This document shows positions 45,801 through 54,128 of a stretch of 64,000 nt of DNA, one piece after another. This DNA comes from an uncultured Bacteroidota bacterium. GTDB taxonomy: Bacteria; Bacteroidota; Bacteroidia; 2-12-FULL-35-15. How positions within the stretch are numbered: position 1 is the first letter of the stretch; every line of letters starts with the position of its first letter. A model generated the notes under the pieces. That model worked only from the letters and a program-made list of their open reading frames with translations, did not search any database and was not told the DNA's origin. Made by a program: the position numbers and the translations under genes. Where the stretch lies: positions 1-64,000 of the forward strand of contig CAINDA010000041.1 of the NCBI GenBank assembly GCA_903847205.1, read 5' to 3'.

Positions 45801-46294
45801 ATTACAGCACAGCCCGCAAACAGCCAGCCCGCAAATGAATCACTGGAAACCTGTTTGTCACGCTTTGAAAATAAAATATAACTGCTGGCAAACATAATCA
45901 GCGCTCCGAAAACCGAAATAATAACAATTCTTTTAGACACATCAGGAGTTATAAGCACAAAATAGCTGAGTGCAGCCATTTCTAAACCAACCAATGAATA
46001 GGACCAAAAAGAAGAAATTGTGTAATTTTTGAATGCGGCTAAAATATTAAAATACATGGCCAGAGAAAGCAATATTAGGGCATTTCCCAGCACGATAGAA
46101 ATTATATCTGGAATCAAGCCGCGCAGTGCTGCCAGAGTAATCCAGCCTAAGCACTGTAATAATGTTGCGAAAGCCCATTTGGTTATACCTTGGATCTGAC
46201 CTAGATATCCGCGTGAAACTACTAATAGGGATATACCCATCAGCAATGAGCTTATAATTGTGATACTAATTATGGTAACGGGATCAAGACTCAT
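42878..46294 (-). CDS. Membrane hybrid histidine kinase with four PAS domains
   Basis: 1138 residues. About seven transmembrane helices (4-215) form a membrane sensor. Four PAS/PAC modules follow: about 230-348, 355-475, 483-600 and 608-728, each closing with a DITERK-like PAC end. HisKA has H758 in SNMSHEIRTPLNG. The HATPase has N, D and G boxes (LISNAKKFS, DTGIGIPEEK, KYGGTGLGLS). A receiver domain has D1059 in LILMDLRMP. It autophosphorylates, passes phosphate to its own receiver and then presumably to the Hpt protein encoded just downstream. The signal is unknown; neither haem- nor FAD-binding residues can be assigned to the PAS domains. Confidence 0.93.
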   Translation of the reverse strand: MSLDPVTIISITIISSLLMGISLLVVSRGYLGQIQGITKWAFATLLQCLGWITLAALRGLIPDIISIVLGNALILLSLAMYFNILAAFKNYTISSFWSYSLVGLEMAALSYFVLITPDVSKRIVIISVFGALIMFASSYILFSKRDKQVSSDSFAGWLFAGCAVIITIRCINSLFWDTDPNQAPFGPHPVQGFSYITFYLMSVFLTFSFILMCAEKYINGRKLIEDALKESEAKFSLLAKNATDIISLHDLNLNYIYVSDSVKRTLGYEPSDLIGKPASDFIHPEDYLYVKNRYTAMHNRNSIEYTLFRHKRKDGSYCWVESSANFTFDEGGNITGLVVNTRDISERKKSEELLIKNEKQLNDAQELAKIGSWELTLPDMELTWSKEHYRIFELEKTPPDKLYNAYRIKIHPDDIPRLDAVMKNALETGHGFNYEHRVICNNKDIKYVLGIGQTIKDTYGKTIGIKGTVQDITQRKKDEDILLQSELRYRTLAEASEDMVFIISPKGTIDYLNDFAARELGHSSEFLAGKQMTELFPSTDSQRQWESLKQIFQNGQSDYIENQTKLGSHLKWLGTNLVPLRDLDGNITSVMGVARDITERINSENVLKENEAFIANILENIPSMIFVKDAEELRFIRINKAGEKLTGISREEIINKNDYDFFPKSEADFFTKKDREVLKSDSVIDIPEETIQTKFHGQRILHTQKISILDTNGKPKYLLGISQDITEKKQAEQELIFAKEQAERLANSKEEFLSNMSHEIRTPLNGIIGFTKLLLENDYPEKQKEQLEAIKISSNILMVLINDILDLSKMEAGQMTVEQTEFNLTELINGLHDTFKLQFKEKGLRIFLQFDKNIPKILIGDPVRIYQILMNLISNAKKFSNYGGEININISELNEAPLDFKNNDEKINIKFNISDTGIGIPEEKLETIFEPFIQANKDTTRKYGGTGLGLSIVKKLVGLMNGTIHVQSKLNEGSTFTVILPLKLSSADEITAPDEIGLNTEELKQLGPLKILLAEDNDINQLLAQTILKQFGFEVDTADNGKIAIDFLEKNNYDLILMDLRMPIMDGIEATQHIRSKMAEPKASIPIIVITADTSNADLEKYTKAGMNDFVYKPFNQADLLNKIISSVKKNKNIKALS

Positions 46295-46800
46295 CTACTG
46301 TTCCTAATTTTCACATTATATTTTTTATTCTTGTTTTAATACAATCAGCAGAAAGTAAACAAACCATTTTCAAAACGGAAGTTTCAAAAACAAACAATGT
46401 TCAGGAGAACATCCATTTACAAAGGGGGCAATTAAATTTTGTTTTTCTTGCCATTGTTTCCTGAAATAAAACAGGAATATTCAAAAACTGCTTAAAGAAA
46501 TGTAAATTACTTTATAATTTGATTGAAAAAATTTGATTACAAACATAACGAAAGTTTTAGTACTCTAATTTAAAAATAAAAAATGCATAAAACACAATTC
46601 GAAAAAAAATCGAATGAAGGGGTGGGATTTTTTGCCGGATACTCTCGAAAAATACGTTTAATTCACTCAGTTTTTTTTTACTATATTTGTTCAATTACTA
46701 ATAAGCAGGGATTTTCAAGGGTTGCAAATTAAGCAAATACCTTTATCTGGTTTTGTAATTTGGGGAGAAATAAGTGTAATAAAATTTTACCAAACAATCG
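46295..46800. other. 506-bp divergent intergenic region
   Basis: No gene. AT-rich, with the promoter box TATATTTG at 46682-46689 for the plus-strand gene at 46801. No clear box was found for the kinase gene on the minus strand. Confidence 0.5.
46682..46689 (+). promoter_or_regulatory. -7 box TATATTTG for the E1 gene
   Basis: It matches TAnnTTTG. The -33 region holds only a TTTA (46657-46660). The predicted leader is about 110 nt. Confidence 0.45.
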
Positions 46801-49236
46801 ATGGCTGAAACTCAGGAAACAATTCAAACTGAAAAAAAAGAAAGTTTTTCAAGAGAAGAATTTATTAAAGTAATTTTAAATGACTATCGCATTGCCAATG
46901 AAAGCAGGGAAGCCAGCCTTATGGGCAGACGTGAAGTGCTGACAGGAAAAGCAAAATTTGGTATTTTCGGTGATGGGAAAGAATTGGCTCAATTGGCCAT
47001 GGCTAGGGTTTTTAAAGAAGGTGATTTTCGTTCGGGATATTACCGCGATCAGACTTTTATGTTTGCCTCTAATAACTTAACGCTTCAGGAATGGTTTGCC
47101 GGATTGTACGGTCATACCGATATAGATGCAGAACCGATGAGTGCGGGCCGGCAGATGGGCGGACATTTTGCAACACGAAGCTTAAATGCTGACGGCACCT
47201 GGAAAGATTTAACGAAAATAAAAAATTCATCTTCTGATATTTCGCCCACAGGAGGTCAGATGCCGCGTTTGTTAGGTTTGGCAATGGCTTCGAAATATTA
47301 CAAAAAAAGTCAGCTTTTACAAACCGATGCTTTCTCTAAATTTTCAAACAAAGGGAATGAAATTGCTTTTGGAACCATTGGCGATGCGAGCACTTCAGAA
47401 GGTTTGTTTTGGGAAACAATTAATGCAGCCGGCGTTATGCAAGTGCCAATGCTTGTATCTGTTTGGGACGACGGGCATGGAATTTCTGTACCGAAAAAGT
47501 TTCAAACAACAAAAGAAAGTATTTCCGAAGTATTAAAAGGGTTTCAGCGTGAAAACGGCGGAACAGGATATGAAATGTTTAAAACGAAAGGCTGGGATTA
47601 CGTACACTTATGTGAAACCTATGAGAAGGCTGCTAAATTATGCAGGGAAGAGCATGTACCTGTGCTGATTCATGTGGAGGAAATCACACAGCCTCAGGGC
47701 CACAGTACGTCGGGGTCGCATGAGCGTTATAAGTCCAAAGAGCGCCTGCAGTGGGAAACCGATTTTGACGGGATAAAAAAAATGCGTGCATGGATTTTGG
47801 AAAACAAACTTACGACAGAAAGTGAATTAAGTGAGATTGAAGAAAATGCGAAAAAGGCAGTAAGGGAAGCAAAGACGTCAGCCTGGAATGCGTATCTCAA
47901 TCCGATAAAAAATGAAATAAAAGAAGTGAGTGTATTAATGGATGCTGTGGCAGAGACATCTTTAAATAATTCATTCATTACAAAAATAAGGAGCGACTTA
48001 AATGCAATATTGGAGCCTGTCCGTAAGGATACTGCAATGGCTGCAAAACAAGTGCTGCGCTTAATAAGAAACGAAAATAGTACTGCAAAAGCACAATTAA
48101 TTGATTGGCTCAATGAACTGAGGCTGGCAAATCATGACCGTTACAGTTCTTACTTACAAAGCGAATCAGAACAAAGTGCTATAAAAATAAAATCAGTAAA
48201 ACCAGAATACTCAGGAGAAAATAAAATGGTTGACGGGCGCGAAATACTTCGTGAAAACTTTGACGCTCTTCTTGCTAAGTACCCGGAAGTATTGATATTC
48301 GGAGAAGATTCTGGAAAAATAGGCGGTGTAAATCAAACCTTGGAAGGCATGCAGACAAAGTACGGCGATCTGCGAGTGTTTGATACGGGAATTCGTGAGG
48401 CTACAATTGCGGGTCAGGCTATAGGCCTTGCACTGCGAGGTTTGAGACCGATTGCTGAAATTCAGTACTTAGATTATTTAATGTATGCCCTGCAGATATT
48501 AAGTGATGATTTAGCAACCCTTCATTACCGCACTAAGGCCGGGCAAAAGGCTCCGGTAATTATTTCTACACGCGGTCACAGGCTTGAAGGCATCTGGCAC
48601 AGCGGTTCTCCGATGGGTATGATAATAAATTCGATACGGGGGATTCACGTATGTGTTCCGCGTAATATGACACAGGCTGCAGGTTTTTATAACACACTTT
48701 TGTGTGGTGATGAACCCGCTTTAGTTATAGAACCTTTGAATGGGTACCGTTTAAAAGAACAGCAGCCTTCCAATATAGGCGAATATAAAATTGCTTTAGG
48801 CGCAGTTGAAATTATTAACGAAGGAACTGATGTTACATTGGTTACTTACGGCTCTTGCTGCCGTGTTGCGTTGGAAGCTGTTAAACAATTGACTGATGCC
48901 GGTATTTCAGTTGAAGTGATTGATGTGCAGACTTTACTTCCTTTCGATTTAAATCAATCAATTACTGAATCAATAAAAAAGACAAACCGTTTATTGGTTT
49001 TGGATGAAGATGTTCCGGGCGGAGCAAGTGCTTATATTTTACAAAAAATTTTAGTGGAACAAAGCGCCTTTCAGCACCTTGATTCTGAACCCAAAACATT
49101 AACAGCAAAAGATCATCGTTCTGCATACGGCACGGACGGAGATTATTGCTCAAAACCAAGCGCTGACGATGTGTTTGATGCTGTTTATGAAATGATGAAT
49201 GAGGGAAATCCAGTTAAATTTCCTAAGATTTATTGA
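46801..49236 (+). CDS. Fused alpha/beta 2-oxoacid dehydrogenase E1
   Basis: 811 residues. The N-terminal half (about 20-420) is the E1-alpha part: YRIANESREASLMGRREVLT, GYYRDQTFMFA and the thiamine-diphosphate site GTIGDASTSEGLFWETINAA. The C-terminal half (about 465-811) is E1-beta: GREILRENFDALLAKYPEVL, FGEDSGKIGGVNQTLEGM, IREATIAGQAIGLALRGLRP and DEDVPGGASAYI. The two are separate genes in many bacteria but fused in this Bacteroidota family. It decarboxylates a 2-oxoacid (branched-chain, or possibly acetoin or pyruvate) and hands the acyl group to E2. No E2 or E3 genes are adjacent, so it must pair with subunits encoded elsewhere. Confidence 0.9.
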   Translation: MAETQETIQTEKKESFSREEFIKVILNDYRIANESREASLMGRREVLTGKAKFGIFGDGKELAQLAMARVFKEGDFRSGYYRDQTFMFASNNLTLQEWFAGLYGHTDIDAEPMSAGRQMGGHFATRSLNADGTWKDLTKIKNSSSDISPTGGQMPRLLGLAMASKYYKKSQLLQTDAFSKFSNKGNEIAFGTIGDASTSEGLFWETINAAGVMQVPMLVSVWDDGHGISVPKKFQTTKESISEVLKGFQRENGGTGYEMFKTKGWDYVHLCETYEKAAKLCREEHVPVLIHVEEITQPQGHSTSGSHERYKSKERLQWETDFDGIKKMRAWILENKLTTESELSEIEENAKKAVREAKTSAWNAYLNPIKNEIKEVSVLMDAVAETSLNNSFITKIRSDLNAILEPVRKDTAMAAKQVLRLIRNENSTAKAQLIDWLNELRLANHDRYSSYLQSESEQSAIKIKSVKPEYSGENKMVDGREILRENFDALLAKYPEVLIFGEDSGKIGGVNQTLEGMQTKYGDLRVFDTGIREATIAGQAIGLALRGLRPIAEIQYLDYLMYALQILSDDLATLHYRTKAGQKAPVIISTRGHRLEGIWHSGSPMGMIINSIRGIHVCVPRNMTQAAGFYNTLLCGDEPALVIEPLNGYRLKEQQPSNIGEYKIALGAVEIINEGTDVTLVTYGSCCRVALEAVKQLTDAGISVEVIDVQTLLPFDLNQSITESIKKTNRLLVLDEDVPGGASAYILQKILVEQSAFQHLDSEPKTLTAKDHRSAYGTDGDYCSKPSADDVFDAVYEMMNEGNPVKFPKIY

Positions 49237-49302
49237 TTTGGTAATTTGAAAATTGATTTAGTCTTTGAAAATTCATTTCAAAAATTTGCACATTTCAAAA
49301 TA
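49235..49302. repeat. Word array between convergent genes
   Basis: GATTTGGTAATTTGAAAATTG at 49235-49255 and ATTCATTTCAAAAATTTG, CACATTTCAAAATATTAATT on the right. It links the ends of the E1 gene and galE and may serve as a bidirectional terminator. Confidence 0.5.
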
Positions 49303-50352
49303 TTAATTAGTCAATTTGTTTTCTTTAACCTGCTCCAGCTCCCATTTCCAGGCAGACTCCATCATTTCATCTAAATTAAATTTTGGTACCCAGCCAAGTT
49401 CACTTTCGGATTTCAGGGTGTCAGAATAAATTGCTTCAACATCTCCCGGACGTTTATCGCCGATAATGTAGTTTAGTTTTTGGCCGCTTATTTTTTCAAA
49501 TGTATTAATGGCTTCGAGCACACTTACGCCTGTGCCGCTACCTAAATTAAAAATAGAAAAGCTTGACTGATTTTTATTTTCAAGTAAATACTGCATCGCT
49601 TTTATATGGGCAGTTCCTATGTCGGTAACATGAATATAATCACGTATGCAGGTGCCGTCGCGCGTAGTATAGTCACTTCCGAAAACGGTTACCTCTTTAT
49701 TTTTTCCGATAGCAGTCTGTGTAATAACTGGTATTAAATTAGAAGGTTTGTTTATCGGTGCTTCGCCTATTAACCCTGATGTGTGCGCTCCTACCGGATT
49801 AAAATATCTTAAAGCGATGGATTGTAATTTCGGAAATGCAATTGAATAATCTTTCATTATTTCTTCCCCGGCCTGCTTGGTAAAAGCATAGGGAGATTCA
49901 GCCTTTCCGAAAGGAGTATCTTCTTTGACAGGAAGCCGGCTGATGTTGCCGTACACTGAGCAGGAAGACGAAAAGATAAAATTATTGATGTTGTATTTTA
50001 AGCAGCAGTCTAAAATATTAAGCAGAGAGTTGATATTGTTATAATAATATTTCTGCGGGTTTGAGACTGATTCAGGAACTGATTTATATGCAGCAAAATG
50101 AATAATGCCTGCTATGTTTTTCTCGGTTTCGAAAATTTTTTCAGCATCCGTTTTATTGCATAAATCAACCTGGTAATTGATAACTTTTCTACCGGTTATT
50201 TTTTCAATCCTCTCAAAAGTTTTAGCAGATGAATTTGAAAAATTATCTACGGAAACTACATTAAAATCAGTGGTTTTAAGAAGTTCAATAATTGTGTGGG
50301 AGCCAATGTATCCCGCTCCGCCTGTTACTAAAATTGTATTTTTTGTATTCAT
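49303..50352 (-). CDS. galE: UDP-glucose 4-epimerase
   Basis: 349 residues of the extended short-chain dehydrogenase type. NAD-binding G-x-x-G-x-x-G: VTGGAGYIGSHTI. Catalytic Tyr and Lys in SPYAFTKQAGEEI, with Ser in FSSSCSVYG. GRTCIRDYIHV-like segment is GTCIRDYIHVTDIGTAH. It interconverts UDP-glucose and UDP-galactose, feeding surface polysaccharides made by the nearby glycosyltransferases. A candidate -7 box TATTTTTG lies at 50391-50398 on the minus strand. Confidence 0.93.
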   Translation of the reverse strand: MNTKNTILVTGGAGYIGSHTIIELLKTTDFNVVSVDNFSNSSAKTFERIEKITGRKVINYQVDLCNKTDAEKIFETEKNIAGIIHFAAYKSVPESVSNPQKYYYNNINSLLNILDCCLKYNINNFIFSSSCSVYGNISRLPVKEDTPFGKAESPYAFTKQAGEEIMKDYSIAFPKLQSIALRYFNPVGAHTSGLIGEAPINKPSNLIPVITQTAIGKNKEVTVFGSDYTTRDGTCIRDYIHVTDIGTAHIKAMQYLLENKNQSSFSIFNLGSGTGVSVLEAINTFEKISGQKLNYIIGDKRPGDVEAIYSDTLKSESELGWVPKFNLDEMMESAWKWELEQVKENKLTN

Positions 50353-50390
50353 GAAATTTTATTAGAATTGGAGACTGAACTGCAAAGGAA

Positions 50391-50398
50391 CAAAAATA
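50391..50398 (-). promoter_or_regulatory. Candidate -7 box upstream of galE
   Basis: Minus-strand TATTTTTG fits TAnnTTTG, with the start site expected near 50386, about 35 nt before the ATG. No -33 TTG at the right distance. Confidence 0.35.
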
Positions 50399-50437
50399 TA
50401 ATCAATCTTGTGAGGGAAGATTTTCATCGGATGCAAG

Positions 50438-50455
50438 AACCTGTCAGGTCTTTTA
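50438..50455. repeat. Fragment of a palindromic dispersed repeat
   Basis: AACCTGTCAGGTCTTTTA contains CCTGTCAGG and matches half of the palindrome at 59860-59892. Confidence 0.5.
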
Positions 50456-50488
50456 AGTTTAAGATACAGCAAAGAATAAGGGACACAT

Positions 50489-50983
50489 TCATAGAAACAT
50501 TTTTTTTACCATCACAAAATCATTCATAAAATAACCGTTGCCGATTTCAAAATCAGCAGTTTCTTTAATTACAAAACCATTTTTGAAATAAAAATTTATG
50601 GCCTTGTAGTTCTTCCTGTTAACCGTTAATTCAATAGTTTCAGGCTTATTTAGTTGTTTTAATAAATGAGTAAATAAAGCCGAACCGACTCCCTTTCCGT
50701 GATCTTTTAATTCAACATAAAATTTCTGCAAAAAATAATTTCTACCGTCTTTGGTACTGACAGAGCTGTATCCAATGGGCTTGTCATTAATGTACACAAT
50801 GGTGAACTGATGGCCTTCATCCATCTGCCTTAAAATACTTTCAGAAGCATACATTTTGTTTAACATATATTCAATCTGCTCCATTGAAATAATGCTGCTA
50901 TAATGCCTCCTCCAAATGTTTTCGGCCAGCTGTGCTATCACAGCAATGTTTTCTTTTTCAGCTTTTTTAAATTTAAGATTCAT
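50489..50983 (-). CDS. GNAT-family N-acetyltransferase
   Basis: 164 residues. The acetyl-CoA-binding segment is FYVELKDHGKGVGSALFTHL (motif A, with the Q/R-x-x-G-x-G/A-like HGKGVG). The last strand-helix motif is NYKAINFYFKNGFVIKE. The N-terminal helix begins NLKFKKAEKENIAVIAQLAE. The substrate cannot be predicted. I chose the ATG at 50983; the frame extends one codon to a TTG. This ATG overlaps the TGA stop of the upstream amidotransferase gene by one base (TGATG), so translational coupling is likely. Confidence 0.88.
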   Translation of the reverse strand: MNLKFKKAEKENIAVIAQLAENIWRRHYSSIISMEQIEYMLNKMYASESILRQMDEGHQFTIVYINDKPIGYSSVSTKDGRNYFLQKFYVELKDHGKGVGSALFTHLLKQLNKPETIELTVNRKNYKAINFYFKNGFVIKETADFEIGNGYFMNDFVMVKKMFL

Positions 50984-51549
50984 CAATTGCTGACCCAGTT
51001 TTTAATTATTTCTAATCCATATTCTGTGAGAATGCTTTCAGGGTGAAACTGCACACTTCGCAAATCATATTTCCTGTGCCGCAGCCCCATAATATAGCCT
51101 GATTCATCTACGCAGGTTATTTCCAATTCCTGAGGCAGACTGCTTTTGTCAACTGTCCATGAATGGTAGCGGCCAGCATTTAATTTCCTGGGAATATTTT
51201 TAAAAATAATATCCTCCGCAATAATTTCAACGGGTGTTGAAACGCCGTGGAATACTTCTTTTAAATTATTTAATGACCCTCCGAATGCTTCTGCAATAGC
51301 CTGGTGGCCGAGACAGATGCCGAATATACTTTTTTCGGGTGAATAGTTTTTAATTATATCCATTAATATGCCTGCTTCAGAGGGGATTCCAGGGCCGGGA
51401 GAAAGTAAAATTTTATCAAAAGCTCCAGCTTCCTGTAAAGTGATTTTGTCATTTCGATGCACTTCTATAACAGCATCGGAAGCCTGTTCAAGATAATGAA
51501 CTAAATTATAGGTGAAGCTGTCGTAATTATCGAGTACAAGAATTTTCAT
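50983..51549 (-). CDS. pabA: Anthranilate/aminodeoxychorismate synthase glutamine amidotransferase
   Basis: 188 residues, class I glutamine amidotransferase. Nucleophile Cys in FGICLGHQAIAEAFGG, catalytic His and Glu in RSVQFHPESILTE, oxyanion region LSPGPGIPSEAG. It makes ammonia from glutamine for a chorismate-using partner (TrpE or PabB). Neither partner is encoded in the window, so whether it serves tryptophan or folate synthesis (or both, as amphibolic enzymes do) is open. pabA/trpG is the likely identity. The gene is coupled to the GNAT gene by a one-base overlap. Confidence 0.88.
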   Translation of the reverse strand: MKILVLDNYDSFTYNLVHYLEQASDAVIEVHRNDKITLQEAGAFDKILLSPGPGIPSEAGILMDIIKNYSPEKSIFGICLGHQAIAEAFGGSLNNLKEVFHGVSTPVEIIAEDIIFKNIPRKLNAGRYHSWTVDKSSLPQELEITCVDESGYIMGLRHRKYDLRSVQFHPESILTEYGLEIIKNWVSN

Positions 51550-51697
51550 AATTTTTTAATCATACAAACTGAGGCCTTTATTGGTTCCAAAATAAGATTT
51601 TCAGCTTGTCTAGTGCACGACTTTTTAGTTATTCAGATAAATAATTTAAAGCACAAACCTTTTTTCAAAGTTTATACAATCGTTAAAATTTTAAATA

Positions 51698-52864
51698 TTA
51701 TTTTTTGAGAAACAATTTTTCTAATGAGGATGAGGCACTCTGCCAATTGAAATTTTTAATCACAAATTGATAGCCGTTCATTGCAATTTTTTTTGCCTTG
51801 CCTTCATCCTGCAGCAGTTCGATAATGCACTGAACGTATTGTTCGGGAGTATCAGCAACCATAATCTGTTCATTCGGTTTGGCTCCTAAAGCATTATTTG
51901 CAAGAGTTGAAGTAACACATGGGAGCTGCATGGCCATTGCTTCCAATAATTTATTCTGCAGCCCGATGCTTATCTGCATAGGCGCGACAAGTATTTTAGA
52001 TTTTGCAAAGTTTTCACGGATATCATCTACCCAGCCGCTGATATCTACTCTTTCTGATTTTAATGCCATCACTTTTTTATTCGGCGAAGCACCTGAAATA
52101 AGGAGGCGCACATTTGGAAGTTTTTCCCAAACTAAGGGCATTATTTTATTTACCAGATATTCTACGCTCTCCACATTTGGCGGATAATCCATGTTTCCGT
52201 TGAACAATAATTCGTATTCCTTTTTATACGGCACGGCCTTAAAATAATCAGTATCTACGCCATTTGGAATCACTTTAATTTCGTCCTTTTGAGGGTGCTG
52301 GATTAAATTTTTATCCTGCTCTGAAATTATTGTTTTGCTGTTAAAATAAGAAAACACTTCCTGCTCATATTTCAATAAACGTTTGTATTCTAATGTAAAT
52401 AGGGGTTTCAGGTAAAAAGGTTCGGTGAGTTTCCTGCGCTCTATCCCTTTTGAAAACACATCCATATAATCGAGGGTTTTAGGAATGTGAGGATGCGTTT
52501 TTGCATAGGCCGCTGTACGGATTAACTGGCAGTATATATGATCTGGATTGTGTTTCTTAACAAGTGCATCAAATTTTTGCTGTGCTTTATTAAAATAAAA
52601 ATACCCGACCTGCATTGGTTTTCCATTGAAAAATGCACGGATAAGATTAAAAAATATTGTGATTTTAGAAAATTTCATGACAGAAATTGCAACGCAGTAT
52701 TTTTTTAATTCATCCAGTGCGTTGTCGTCCATTTTTTTATCATTCAAAGCAAACAAAACAATCTGATGCTTTTTTGAAAGCTGCCTGATTTGATTGAACG
52801 CACGAAGCTTATCGCCCTTGTCGAGCGGATACGGAACACGTGAAAGTATAACCAGCAGCTTCAT
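51698..52864 (-). CDS. Glycosyltransferase, GT4-like family
   Basis: 388 residues. It begins MKLLVILSRVPYPLDKGDKL, the usual GT-B start with a Gly-rich first loop. The C-terminal domain has LLFNGNMDYPPNVESVEYLV, LLISGASPN and the sugar-nucleotide region with SIGLQNKLLEAMAMQLPCVT (E-x7-E-like GT4 motif). It resembles glycosyltransferases of the exopolysaccharide/XrtA-type families. Acceptor and donor are unknown. It follows the gene at 52911 by 46 bp in the same direction. Confidence 0.85.
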   Translation of the reverse strand: MKLLVILSRVPYPLDKGDKLRAFNQIRQLSKKHQIVLFALNDKKMDDNALDELKKYCVAISVMKFSKITIFFNLIRAFFNGKPMQVGYFYFNKAQQKFDALVKKHNPDHIYCQLIRTAAYAKTHPHIPKTLDYMDVFSKGIERRKLTEPFYLKPLFTLEYKRLLKYEQEVFSYFNSKTIISEQDKNLIQHPQKDEIKVIPNGVDTDYFKAVPYKKEYELLFNGNMDYPPNVESVEYLVNKIMPLVWEKLPNVRLLISGASPNKKVMALKSERVDISGWVDDIRENFAKSKILVAPMQISIGLQNKLLEAMAMQLPCVTSTLANNALGAKPNEQIMVADTPEQYVQCIIELLQDEGKAKKIAMNGYQFVIKNFNWQSASSSLEKLFLKK

Positions 52865-52910
52865 TTCAATAATAAAATTAAAAAATAAAATAAAATTAAC
52901 AGCATTGGGT

Positions 52911-54113
52911 TCAGACAGTCAGCGATTGATAAAACTGGGTAAGCCTTCTGCAAATATCAGCATTATTGTATTGTTTTACAGCAAGCATCTTTGCATTTTT
53001 TCCAATTTCACTGCAAAATATTTTATCAGATAAACATCGGTTTACAGCTGCAATAAATTCAGCTTCATCATCTGCAATGATACAATTTTTATTGTTTTCG
53101 CAGTCAATACCTTCTGCACCAATGCTTGTGCTGATAATGGTTTTGCCTAATGACATGCCTTCAATAATTTTAACCCGCATCCCTCCACCCGCAAGCAAAG
53201 GCACAATCATTATTCCTTTGGACTGCATAAATTCCATTGCACTTTTAACTTCACCTGCAATAACAACATTAGGTTTATTTAAGTGCTTCAATTCGGAACT
53301 CATATTCTTTCCCGCAAGGTATAATTTCAGCGAGGGATGAGCGGCATGTAGTTTTTCCCAGACATTGTTTAAAAACCAATTAATGCCTTCAACATTCGGC
53401 TGCCAGTCCATTGCGCCGATATGAAATAAAGAAAGAGGCTCTTCCTGAGGAGAATTATTTTCAATGTAGTTTTTAAAATCAATTCCAAACGGAAATGTTT
53501 CAATGGCTTTAACATTTGATGATTTTTTGAAATAGATTTCGTCCCCCTTTGTTATTGCAGCTATTGCATCAAAAGTATTTAAATTTTTCAATTCATACTT
53601 TTTCAGGCGTTTTGCAAGAAGCTTCAAATAAGCTTTCTTTAAAGGGTTTTTGGCGGCTTCTGCGCTTCGTTCCCAAATTTTGTGCTCCACATTATGCGCT
53701 CTTAATACTATTTTGGCTTTGGAATATCTGCGTATAACTGCTGCATACATACTTACATATAAACTTTCTAACTGAATAACATCAAACTGTTCGGATTTTA
53801 AAACGTGTATCAGTTTTTGTTCAAATGTTTTCGAATAAAAACGTTCAATGTTATAAGATTTGGTGGTAAATAAATTTAAAAATGCTTCACTTATTTTTAT
53901 TTCCGTATCAATAAAAACGGCTTCAATATTTGTTTTTAAACGATACTCAGCCGGCAGTTTTTCAATATCAATAAAATTTTTCGGAGTGATAACGGCAAGT
54001 ATTTTCAGGCTGTGCCCTTCGGCAGTTAAGCCTTGGGTAAGGTTATTCATTGCAATGCTTCCGCCATCTTTAGGCGGAAATGGAACCTTATTACACAGCT
54101 GTAAAATTTTCAT
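52911..54113 (-). CDS. Glycosyltransferase, GT4-like family
   Basis: 400 residues: MKILQLCNKVPFPPKDGGSI, then HIGAMDWQPNVEGINWFLNN, YLAGKNMSSELK and PLLAGGGMRVKIIEGMSLGK TII (in two parts), the GT4 C-terminal nucleotide-sugar site. Similar in build to the next gene, about 390-400 residues each, suggesting that they act in sequence on one glycan. It starts 15 bp after the lptF/G stop, so it is in that operon. Confidence 0.85.
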   Translation of the reverse strand: MKILQLCNKVPFPPKDGGSIAMNNLTQGLTAEGHSLKILAVITPKNFIDIEKLPAEYRLKTNIEAVFIDTEIKISEAFLNLFTTKSYNIERFYSKTFEQKLIHVLKSEQFDVIQLESLYVSMYAAVIRRYSKAKIVLRAHNVEHKIWERSAEAAKNPLKKAYLKLLAKRLKKYELKNLNTFDAIAAITKGDEIYFKKSSNVKAIETFPFGIDFKNYIENNSPQEEPLSLFHIGAMDWQPNVEGINWFLNNVWEKLHAAHPSLKLYLAGKNMSSELKHLNKPNVVIAGEVKSAMEFMQSKGIMIVPLLAGGGMRVKIIEGMSLGKTIISTSIGAEGIDCENNKNCIIADDEAEFIAAVNRCLSDKIFCSEIGKNAKMLAVKQYNNADICRRLTQFYQSLTV

Positions 54114-54128
54114 CGAAAAAAATGAGTG

